39,460 nt of DNA from NCBI GenBank assembly GCA_030141605.1, contig JAQGDQ010000384.1, positions 183,793-223,252 on the forward strand, written 5' to 3'. A program made the translations under genes and the position numbers. This stretch comes from Tubiluchus corallicola. Its lineage: Eukaryota > Priapulida > Priapulimorpha > Priapulimorphida > Tubiluchidae. Positions 32,958 to 39,460 of the stretch are shown here, piece after piece; positions within the stretch are counted from its first letter, which is position 1; every line of letters starts with the position of its first letter. The notes beneath the pieces are model-generated. The model had not been told where the DNA came from. It worked only from the letters and a program-made list of their open reading frames with translations, and did not search any database.

Positions 32958-33746
32958 ATGGAGAAGTATTTCATACAACTATCCTATGACGGAACAAACT
33001 ACCACGGGTGGCAAACTCAGCCGACCTCAAAAACAGTTCAGGAAACTATAGAAAATGCTCTTTCTCTCATACTACGAGAAAAAATACAGCTAACAGGAGC
33101 AGGCAGAACAGACACCGGTGTTCACGCCAGCTTTTTTGTCGCCCACTTCAACTGCAAAGCTGAAAACATAAACTGTGCAAAGCTCCCTCTCAGACTCAAC
33201 AGTTTTCTACCCGCAGAAATAGCCATACAAAGCGTTTTCAAAGTCAATGAACAGGCTCACGCCCGCTTCGATGCAACATACCGTACTTACAAGTATTTCT
33301 CCTCCAAAACAAAAGATCCCTTCACATACCTATACACAAATAATTGCTATCGCCACCTCGACGTAGAAAGAATGAATGAAGCTGCCACTATGCTCTACAG
33401 ATATACCAACTTTACCAGCTTCTGTAAAGAGGGGGCAGACAGCAAAACAAAAAATTGCAAAATACTCAAAGCCGGGTGGGAGGAAAGAGAAAAGCTGCTA
33501 ATATTTACCATAAGCGCTGATCGATTTCTGAGAAATATGGTAAGAGCAATAGTAGGGACACTAGCTGAAGTAGGACTTAAAAAAATTTCTATTAACGACT
33601 TTAAAAAAATTATCGAAGCAGAAGATCGCAAACTTGCAGGAGCAAGCGCCCCGGCAAAAGGATTATTCTTGGTAGATATAGGCTATCCGGAAGAACTGTC
33701 TTATGGGCTAAAGCGCCCCCCCGAACACAACATATTCCCATCCTAA
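32958..33746 (+). CDS. truA: tRNA pseudouridine(38-40) synthase
   Basis: Isomerises uridines 38-40 of the tRNA anticodon arm. The protein has 262 residues from ATG 32958. The catalytic Asp is D52 in GAGRTDTGVHA. Other family motifs are the start YFIQLSYDGTNYHGWQ, HARFDATYRTYKY near 105 and FLRNMVRAIVGTL near 190. The frame extends 14 codons upstream to a TTG, but that lies inside repeat copy G and the ATG gives the family's usual N-terminus. Convergent with aroE, separated by an IS1634-type insertion. Confidence 0.96.
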   Translation: MEKYFIQLSYDGTNYHGWQTQPTSKTVQETIENALSLILREKIQLTGAGRTDTGVHASFFVAHFNCKAENINCAKLPLRLNSFLPAEIAIQSVFKVNEQAHARFDATYRTYKYFSSKTKDPFTYLYTNNCYRHLDVERMNEAATMLYRYTNFTSFCKEGADSKTKNCKILKAGWEEREKLLIFTISADRFLRNMVRAIVGTLAEVGLKKISINDFKKIIEAEDRKLAGASAPAKGLFLVDIGYPEELSYGLKRPPEHNIFPS

Positions 33747-33748
33747 GA

Positions 33749-33872
33749 CCTTTACAAGGCAAAAACTTTTGATTCAGGCTGAAGAAAACTCAATGAAAAG
33801 CCACAGCCTGCTAACATCAACAAGGACTCTGAAAAAGACTTCCACGAAAATATTAGTAAAAGCATCACCCTC
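33749..33872 (+). repeat. Dispersed repeat, copy H, after truA
   Basis: Begins CCTTTACAAGG, contains TTTGATTCAGGCTGAAGAAA and CACAGCCTGCTAACATCAAC, and keeps ACGAAAATATTAGTAAAA. The terminal TTTGCAAAGG is lost. Most of this copy (from 33782) is duplicated at 35596-35686 as part of the IS1634 target duplication. Confidence 0.65.
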
Positions 33873-33948
33873 TTAATCATTCCATACTCTCCATGCAGCC
33901 AGTGCCTGACCATGAAGCATTTCAAGACCATTTACAACCTCTGCTCCC
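33782..33948 (+). repeat. Left copy of the 167-bp target duplication (includes the 3' end of aroE)
   Basis: It appears identical to 35596-35762 over the full 167 bases, from AAGAAAACTCAATG to CTCTGCTCCC. The right-hand copy contains the last 25 codons or so of aroE. The left copy is thus a detached duplicate of repeat H plus the aroE tail. Boundaries may shift by one or two bases because G and C are shared with the element ends. Confidence 0.92.
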
Positions 33949-35595
33949 CCTGTTTTGTGCACCACAACGACGCCCCAAGAATGCACTATTGATTATCAGC
34001 AAGATAGGAATTTCAAATTTGCATTTTGGGTGCTGCATGCTTAATTTTATGCATGTTTGTCCGAAAAAATAAGAATCGGGAGTGGTTCTGTGAGTGTACA
34101 GATAATCTCAAAAAATCATGGTAAATATAAGGTTGTAAAAACCGTAGGTTGCGCAAAAACAAAGCGGGAAGAAGAATTGCTTTTATTGCTTGCCAACACA
34201 GAGATAGAGCGGCTTAGGGGCATGCAATCGCTTTTTGTTGAACACGATGATTTGGTGGTTGAAAACTTTGTGGGCAGCATTGCAAACAATCATTTACAAG
34301 TTGTAGGAAGTGAATTAATTTTAGGCAAAATTTATCAAGTCTTTAACTTTCCGGATGATGGGTGCTGCAATTATTTTCGCAACCTGGTATTATGTCGGTT
34401 AGTGTACCCGGGAAGCAAATTAAAAACCGTTGACTATTTTAGACAGCACCTGAATACAGATGTTAGCGTACACACTATTTATCGTTTCCTTGACGAGCTA
34501 AATACAAGTTTAAAGCCACAAATTGAACAACTTACCTTTAAGCACACCAGGAAGCTACTAAAAGGAAAAATAAGTGTCGCATTTTATGATATGACCACAT
34601 TGTATTTTGAGGCATCAGAAGAAGATGACTACCGTATTCCCGGATTCAACAAAGATGGCAAGCATCAACAACCGCAAATAATGATAGGTTTACTGGTGGG
34701 TAAATATGGATACCCGATTGGCTATCAAATATTCGAGGGAAACACCTCTGAAACAAAAACACTAATCCCTGTTCTGGAAGCCTTTCAAAATAAATTTAAT
34801 ATCGAAAGGCCTATTGTAGTTGCCGATGCAGCTTTACTCTCGCAGAAGAACATAAATGCCTTGATTGAAAACAAATACGAGTACATACTTGGAGGACGGA
34901 TAAAGAATGAAAGTCAAAAAATAAAAGAAAAAATTATAGCTCTTGATATTAAAGAAAACAAGCCAGTTGAGTTGAAAAACAAGAATGGAAGGTTGATTAT
35001 CAGCTTCTCAGAAAAAAGAGCCTTCAACGATAAAAAAACAGAGAGAAGGGCTTAAAAAGACTTGAAAAACGTGTTGCTTCCGGCAAGCTAACAAAGAATC
35101 GCATAAATAATCGCGGGTATAATAAATATCTGAATCTGTCGGGGGAGATTGCCGTTAAAATCGACTACGATAAGTTCCAGTCAGATAGAGTTTGGGATGG
35201 GTTGAAGGGTTATGTAACCAATACCCATTTACCGAGAAAAGATGTTATCGGGAATTATAGTCAGTTGTGGCAAGTGGAAAAAGCTTTTCGTATATCAAAA
35301 ACTGATTTACGAATACGGCCAGTTTATCACCGCTTAAAAGAACGCATTGAAGCCCATATCTGTATTTGTTTCACAGCCTATGCCATTTACAAAGAGCTGG
35401 AAAGGTTATTGAAGGCAAATAATATTGATATCTCTGCTGAAAAAGCCTTGGAACAAATCCGGCAGATCAGGCAGCTGCAATACACTCTGCCCAAATCGAA
35501 ACAAGTCAGAACAAAAATATTACAGCCAACTGAAATGCAAAAAAAGTTGTTAAATATGAAATTATAAACTTGGGTGCTGCAATGCACAAAACAGG
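33949..35595 (+). mobile_element. IS1634-family insertion sequence
   Basis: The element of 1647 bp is bounded by perfect 13-bp inverted ends (CCTGTTTTGTGCA at 33949-33961, TGCACAAAACAGG at 35583-35595). It holds one transposase gene and is flanked by 167-bp direct repeats. IS1634 and IS1549 are known for very long, variable target duplications, so family and duplication agree. Confidence 0.92.
34053..35567 (+). pseudogene. IS1634-family transposase, frameshifted
   Basis: DDE transposase of the IS1634 type: first Asp in FYDMTTLYFE, second in VVADAALLS, Glu in LWQVEKAFRISKTDLRIRP. The natural start is ATG 34053 (MFVRKNKNR), but a surplus G near 34078-34080 shifts the frame before GSGSVSVQII. 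The main frame then runs to TAA at 35053-35055. At the A7 run 35032-35038 a -1 shift restores the C-terminal third, which runs to 35567. The second break could be a programmed or transcriptional slip at A7, but together with the first it more likely means the gene is inactive in this copy, unless these are sequencing errors in homopolymers. Confidence 0.85.
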
Positions 35596-35762
35596 AAGAA
35601 AACTCAATGAAAAGCCACAGCCTGCTAACATCAACAAGGACTCTGAAAAAGACTTCCACGAAAATATTAGTAAAAGCATCACCCTCTTAATCATTCCATA
35701 CTCTCCATGCAGCCAGTGCCTGACCATGAAGCATTTCAAGACCATTTACAACCTCTGCTCCC
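35596..35762 (+). repeat. Right copy of the 167-bp target duplication
   Basis: Second copy of 33782-33948. It holds the rest of repeat H (to about 35686) and the 3' end of the intact aroE gene. Confidence 0.92.
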
Positions 35763-36427
35763 CTCTGCTCCCCTCTCCTCATAAACTTCGTTTTTGCAGG
35801 ATTGTAAACAAGATCGTAGAGCAAATGTCGACTTGTAAGTAGGTCATAGGGGATGTCGGGACACATATCAACATTAGGATGCATACCTGCGGGAGTGGTG
35901 TTGACCACTATCATATGCCTGTCAATAACATCGGCGCTCAACTCACTATAGAGCAAGCGCTTCTCTCCGGCAAAGCGCGACACCACAGCCACATCAATAC
36001 CCATCATGTTAAAAGAGCTGGCCACAGCCTTTGACGCTCCTCCTGTACCCAAAACAAGAGCTTTTCTGTGAAACGACTTCAAAAAAGGCTTTATAGAATC
36101 TGTAAACCCCACAACATCTGTATTATACCCCTTTAAGACTACTTTACCTCTACTCCTCGTAATCTTTATTGTGTTAACAGCGCCCACCTCACTAGCCAAT
36201 TCATCTATCTCATCCAAAAAGGGCAAAACCTGCTCCTTATAGGGGATAGTAACATTTAGCCCCTCCAGCCCGGGGGTGCTTTTAACTATATCAGGAAGCA
36301 TCCCCACACTCTCTATTTCGAAATTTAAATACTCCCCAGCAATACCCTCCCGTACAAACATTTCACTAAAAAAACCCTTCGAAAAAGAGTGTGAAAGAGG
36401 AAAGCCTATCAACCCGAATACTCTCAC
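35687..36427 (-). CDS. aroE: Shikimate dehydrogenase
   Basis: NADPH-dependent reduction of 3-dehydroshikimate in the aromatic amino-acid pathway. The protein has 246 residues, typical for Bacteroidota AroE. The shikimate-binding SHS motif is at residues 12-14 (PLSHSFS). The catalytic pair is K64 (NVTIPYKE) and D104 (NTDVVGF). The nucleotide-binding motif is GTGGASKAV (127-135). The stop lies within the 167-bp duplicated segment, so insertion of the IS1634 element left the gene complete. It overlaps the DUF368 gene by 4 bases, indicating co-transcription. Confidence 0.96.
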   Translation of the reverse strand: MRVFGLIGFPLSHSFSKGFFSEMFVREGIAGEYLNFEIESVGMLPDIVKSTPGLEGLNVTIPYKEQVLPFLDEIDELASEVGAVNTIKITRSRGKVVLKGYNTDVVGFTDSIKPFLKSFHRKALVLGTGGASKAVASSFNMMGIDVAVVSRFAGEKRLLYSELSADVIDRHMIVVNTTPAGMHPNVDMCPDIPYDLLTSRHLLYDLVYNPAKTKFMRRGEQRGAEVVNGLEMLHGQALAAWRVWND

Positions 36428-37353
36428 ACCTGCTTAGACTCTGCTATTCTCTCCATCAGATATATAGTAATAACTCCGATAACCATAAGAACTATAGCAA
36501 TTAAAACATCAGGTGAAAACTCGTTAGGAATAAACCGGTCATACCCCTCTACAATCTTGTCACCACTCTTTTTAAGCAGCAGATTACCTGCGCTATCCTC
36601 CTTAAAAACAGGAGCCTTCCACGGCCACAAAACACCCAGCGAACCTATAATAAATCCGGTAAGCAGCGCAATAGTCTGCCCTCTAAACCTTTTGAAAACC
36701 CACGATAAAAAATGAGAAAAAGCGGCTAGCCCCAAAACAGCACCCAAAACAACAGGCCCCAGTACCATCACATCAAGACTGTTAACCGCATCAATCATTA
36801 CCAACTGATAATTTCCCATAAGAATCAGCACAAAAGAGCCCGACAGCCCCGGCAGTATCATACTACACGCAGCTACTGCACCACAAATAATAAGATAGAT
36901 AACTGACGAATTACCGGAAGCTGGAGCAAGGGTGGATACAACAGTAGCCACAGCTATCCCAACCATCAGGCTGACAGCCGTAAAAGCATTCCACCTCCCG
37001 ACAGTCCTCCCAACAAAATAGACAGAGGCAAGTATTAACCCAAAAAAGAATGAACAAATAAACTCAGGGTACTTCTCAAAAAGATAATCAAACAGCCTTG
37101 CCAGTGTTAAAATACTGACCGCAATGCCCGAAAGCAGTGTTGCAAGAAAAAAAATATCCACGTGGCTGGCAAAAGCTCTCCAATTACCGGAAACCAGAAG
37201 CTTAGCAGCCTTCAAATCAAATGACTTTATGCTCTCTATCACCCTGCCGAAAACACCAGTTATCAACGCAATTGTCCCTCCCGAAACACCAGGGATAACA
37301 TTGGCCGAACCCATCGCCACTCCCTTAATAAACAAGTTTAAATACCCCCTCAT
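36424..37353 (-). CDS. DUF368 (PopT-type) membrane protein, probable undecaprenyl-phosphate translocase
   Basis: Polytopic protein of 309 residues with about eight or nine transmembrane helices. The family signature GSANVIPGVSGGTIALITG occurs near the N-terminus (about 15-34). Its second, inverted copy SMILPGLSGSFVLILMGNY lies around 162-180, as in re-entrant pseudo-symmetric transporters. DUF368 proteins have been reported to return undecaprenyl phosphate to the cytoplasmic leaflet. The 4-base overlap with aroE suggests one transcript. A physiological link to shikimate is not obvious. Confidence 0.88.
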   Translation of the reverse strand: MRGYLNLFIKGVAMGSANVIPGVSGGTIALITGVFGRVIESIKSFDLKAAKLLVSGNWRAFASHVDIFFLATLLSGIAVSILTLARLFDYLFEKYPEFICSFFFGLILASVYFVGRTVGRWNAFTAVSLMVGIAVATVVSTLAPASGNSSVIYLIICGAVAACSMILPGLSGSFVLILMGNYQLVMIDAVNSLDVMVLGPVVLGAVLGLAAFSHFLSWVFKRFRGQTIALLTGFIIGSLGVLWPWKAPVFKEDSAGNLLLKKSGDKIVEGYDRFIPNEFSPDVLIAIVLMVIGVITIYLMERIAESKQV

Positions 37354-37433
37354 CTTTGAAATATCCGAAAAAACAACTCAAAACAGTGGAAAAGAAGCAC
37401 TCTCTCCACCCTGATAATCTCTAACACCTACAC

Positions 37434-38600
37434 CTATAGCCGGAGCTTAAGCGCCTCGCTAATCTCGTCCGGGGTAAGATCACCTCTCTCTCCTGCTGCC
37501 ACCCATCCCCTTTTACTAAATCGCTCAACTATCTTATCTATAGTCTCACTCCCTACTCCATAATCCTTTAACTTTGTGGATACACCCAGCGATTCAAAAA
37601 AGCTGACCACCTTGTCTATAACCGCATCAATACGTTTATCATCACTCCCCTTATCAATACCCCATATACGCTCCCCAAACTGTAATATCTTATCCCTCTT
37701 GTTTTCGCGCTTAACGCTCATCATTCCCGGTAGTACAATAGCAAGCGTTCTAGCATGATCTATACCGTGAAAAGCTGTTAACTCATGCCCTACCATATGT
37801 GTCGACCAGTCCTGAGGCACTCCCACCCCTATAAGCCCGTTAAGAGCCATCGTAGCAGACCACATAAAATTAGCAGCAGAATCATAATCATCACGCCTGG
37901 CAATAACTTTAGGGCCCTCCTCCACCAAGGTAGCCAGTATGCCCTCTGCAAAGCGGTCCTGAATAGGTGAACATACAGGGTAGGTAAGATACTGCTCCAG
38001 CACATGGACAAAAGCATCAACAATTCCATTTGCTATCTGGGCCTCAGGAAGGGAAAACACCACTTCGGGGTCCAGAACCGAAAAACGGGGCATTACAGCA
38101 GGTGAACTAAACGCAAGCTTCTCCTGTGTCTTCTCACGGGTTATAACAGCATTACCATTCATCTCCGAACCGGTAGCGGGAAGAGTTAAAACAGCTCCTA
38201 TAGGTAGTGCACGACTCACCTCAATCTCCGAGCGGCGAGATAATATGTCCCACGGCTCATCTCCATCCCAAACGGAAGCTGCCGCCACAAACTTGGTGCC
38301 ATCAAGCACAGAGCCGCCACCGACAGCAAGCAAAAAATCAACTCCGTCACGGATTACAATATCCACACACCTTACTAGGGTCTCGTAGCGAGGATTAGCC
38401 TCAATACCTCCAAACTCAGTAACATTAAAATCATCACCCAGCGCCCTGCGCACCTGATCATAAACACCATTCTTCTTTATACTACCACCCCCGTATGTAA
38501 GCATAACATGCGAACCACCGGGTATTAGTCCCCCAAGCTTTGATATCTCCCCTTTGCCGAAAACAACCTTCACCGGATTATAATACTCAAAATTATTCAT
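37434..38600 (-). CDS. Iron-containing (type III) alcohol dehydrogenase, YqhD/BDH-like
   Basis: NAD(P)H-dependent alcohol/aldehyde oxidoreductase of 388 residues. The nucleotide-binding motif GGGSVLDGTKF lies around 98-108. The metal ligands fit the family: Asp in GIVDAFVHVLEQY (first Asp and His), then GHELTAFHGIDHARTLA (two further His). The N-terminus NNFEYYNPVKVVFGKGEI and the total length resemble E. coli YqhD and clostridial butanol dehydrogenases. It probably reduces short-chain or stress-derived aldehydes. It lies about 80 bases upstream of the DUF368 gene on the same strand and may be transcribed with it. Confidence 0.92.
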   Translation of the reverse strand: MNNFEYYNPVKVVFGKGEISKLGGLIPGGSHVMLTYGGGSIKKNGVYDQVRRALGDDFNVTEFGGIEANPRYETLVRCVDIVIRDGVDFLLAVGGGSVLDGTKFVAAASVWDGDEPWDILSRRSEIEVSRALPIGAVLTLPATGSEMNGNAVITREKTQEKLAFSSPAVMPRFSVLDPEVVFSLPEAQIANGIVDAFVHVLEQYLTYPVCSPIQDRFAEGILATLVEEGPKVIARRDDYDSAANFMWSATMALNGLIGVGVPQDWSTHMVGHELTAFHGIDHARTLAIVLPGMMSVKRENKRDKILQFGERIWGIDKGSDDKRIDAVIDKVVSFFESLGVSTKLKDYGVGSETIDKIVERFSKRGWVAAGERGDLTPDEISEALKLRL

Positions 38601-38692
38601 AGCGAAATAGAATTAAGTGGCCACAGACATACAAGATTATAAATCATAAAAACCTGTTCGAAATCAAAACACGGCTTTTATCATTCCAAAAA

Positions 38693-38725
38693 GAGCCTTG
38701 TCACAACTGCGAAAAGGCTCCTATC
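38693..38725 (-). terminator. Intrinsic terminator after the small secreted-protein gene
   Basis: Stem GAGCCTT (38693-38699) with AAGGCTC (38714-38720). On the minus strand it is followed by TTTTTGG. It would end transcription coming from 39379. Confidence 0.6.
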
Positions 38726-38834
38726 TATATTAGAATCAAAAAACTACTCTCATCCCTGCAACAACGCATCCAAAAACAGGAGACCCTGCCGACCCATCCC
38801 TCTCATTGCCACCTGTACGTTAAAACTGATCTCA

Positions 38835-38962
38835 CCAGTCACCAATGATAGCAATATTAAGTCGTTCCCAATTAACAGTATCAGAAACCAAACCTTGAGG
38901 CGGATTCAATACACCCTCTATAAAAGAATAATAGCCCTTTGTTAATAGTTTCACCATCCCCA
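38835..38962 (-). pseudogene. Duplicated 3' fragment of the neighbouring secreted-protein gene
   Basis: The segment repeats 38981-39112 with a period of 145-146 bases and about 90% identity. One extra base (CCCTTTG versus CCTTTG) breaks the frame after INKG. Read around that point it gives GYYSFIEGVLNPPQGL and ends IAIIGDW, against GYYSFAGGVLNPPQGL and IAIINDWWNQFP in the intact gene. The amino-acid differences show it is an old duplicate, possibly the tail of a lost paralogue. The rest of 38601-38830 holds the terminator and no gene. Confidence 0.75.
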
Positions 38963-39379
38963 TTAAGGGAACTGGTTCCACCAGTCATTAATGATAGCAA
39001 TATTAAGACGTTCCCAATTAACAGTATCAGAAACCAAACCTTGAGGCGGATTCAACACACCACCTGCAAAAGAATAATAGCCTTTGTTAATAGCTCCACC
39101 ATCCCCATTAACGTAGACAATCATACCAATACGCAGCATATCCTTAGGAATCTTGAACATGTCAATTAATTCCTTCACTGAATGCAACCCACCATGCAAC
39201 TCATTTGCTGCTGCTGTAGGCACATCCTTAAGCAGCGGCCTGATCATTTTGGGAGACATCGTATGCTCTTGGGGGCGCTGTTTCGTAATGTCAAGTACAT
39301 CAAAATCATCGAAGCTCTGCGCTACTGCTCCAGCAGCAAAAAGACACCCAAAAATAAAACTAAATACAAAATTTCTCAT
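38963..39379 (-). CDS. Small secreted protein of unknown function
   Basis: The start is put at ATG 39379, where the signal peptide begins (MRNFVFSFIFGCLFAAGAVA then QSFDDF); the frame itself is open 13 codons further upstream to 39418. The mature protein of about 117 residues has an acidic N-terminus, a central helix (LHSVKELIDMFKIPKDML), then strands (IGMIVYVNGDGGAINKGYYS) and an end rich in Trp (VNWERLNIAIINDWWNQFP). No family is recognised. It may be a surface or periplasmic protein. Its 3' part has a degenerate tandem duplicate directly downstream. Confidence 0.65.
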   Translation of the reverse strand: MRNFVFSFIFGCLFAAGAVAQSFDDFDVLDITKQRPQEHTMSPKMIRPLLKDVPTAAANELHGGLHSVKELIDMFKIPKDMLRIGMIVYVNGDGGAINKGYYSFAGGVLNPPQGLVSDTVNWERLNIAIINDWWNQFP

Positions 39380-39460
39380 CTGTTTTATATCTACTTTTTT
39401 AAACACTTTATTTTCCACAAAGTTGCCCTCTCGAGAAACTAAAAATTATACGGGTAAAGG

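Overview
The window looks like chromosome from a member of the Bacteroidota, probably Bacteroidales or Marinilabiliales-like. The evidence is a complete Bacteroides aerotolerance (Bat) operon, a Wzi-type capsule protein, promoters of the TAnnTTTG type, almost no Shine-Dalgarno signals, and Bacteroidota-style MiaB, AsnB and QueA proteins. No rRNA, tRNA or CRISPR array was seen. The only structured RNA is a clear RNase P RNA.

Positions 1 to about 11,450 form an A+T-rich accessory island. It carries a large tyrosine recombinase, a serine recombinase followed by a 45-residue ORF, a DNA methyltransferase remnant, and a compact five-gene minus-strand operon (9246 down to 4749). Two insertion sequences sit inside it: an intact IS256-family element and a decayed IS3-family element. 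The operon encodes a UbiA-type phosphoribosyl-lipid synthase, DprE1-like and DprE2-like epimerisation enzymes, a polytopic GT-C-like membrane protein and an HAD phosphatase. Together these are the parts needed to make polyprenyl-phospho-D-arabinofuranose and probably to transfer the arabinose. This is the mycobacterial-type D-arabinose donor pathway, here on mobile DNA in a Gram-negative.

From 11,378 on, the sequence is ordinary host chromosome: miaB (with an unusual N-terminal extension and only a TTG start, abutting the island), a TPR/OmpA-like lipoprotein, asnB, ndk, an NrnA-like DHH phosphoesterase, an FKBP-type lipoprotein isomerase, rnpB, a Wzi-like protein, queA, the Bat operon (moxR, DUF58, BatD-like, batA, batB, batC, batD, batE, all on the minus strand), truA, aroE, a DUF368 membrane protein, an iron-type alcohol dehydrogenase and a small secreted protein.

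Two things in the host part are not explained by genes. First, a dispersed repeat of about 120-135 bp with inverted ends (CCTTTGCAA...TTTGCAAAGG) occurs at least eight times, always in the same orientation. Most copies end just before a gene start; one supplies the -35-like box of a promoter and one has become the first 50 codons of the Wzi-like protein. Second, an IS1634-family element between truA and aroE is flanked by a 167-bp direct repeat that duplicates the 3' end of aroE. That is an exceptionally long target duplication.
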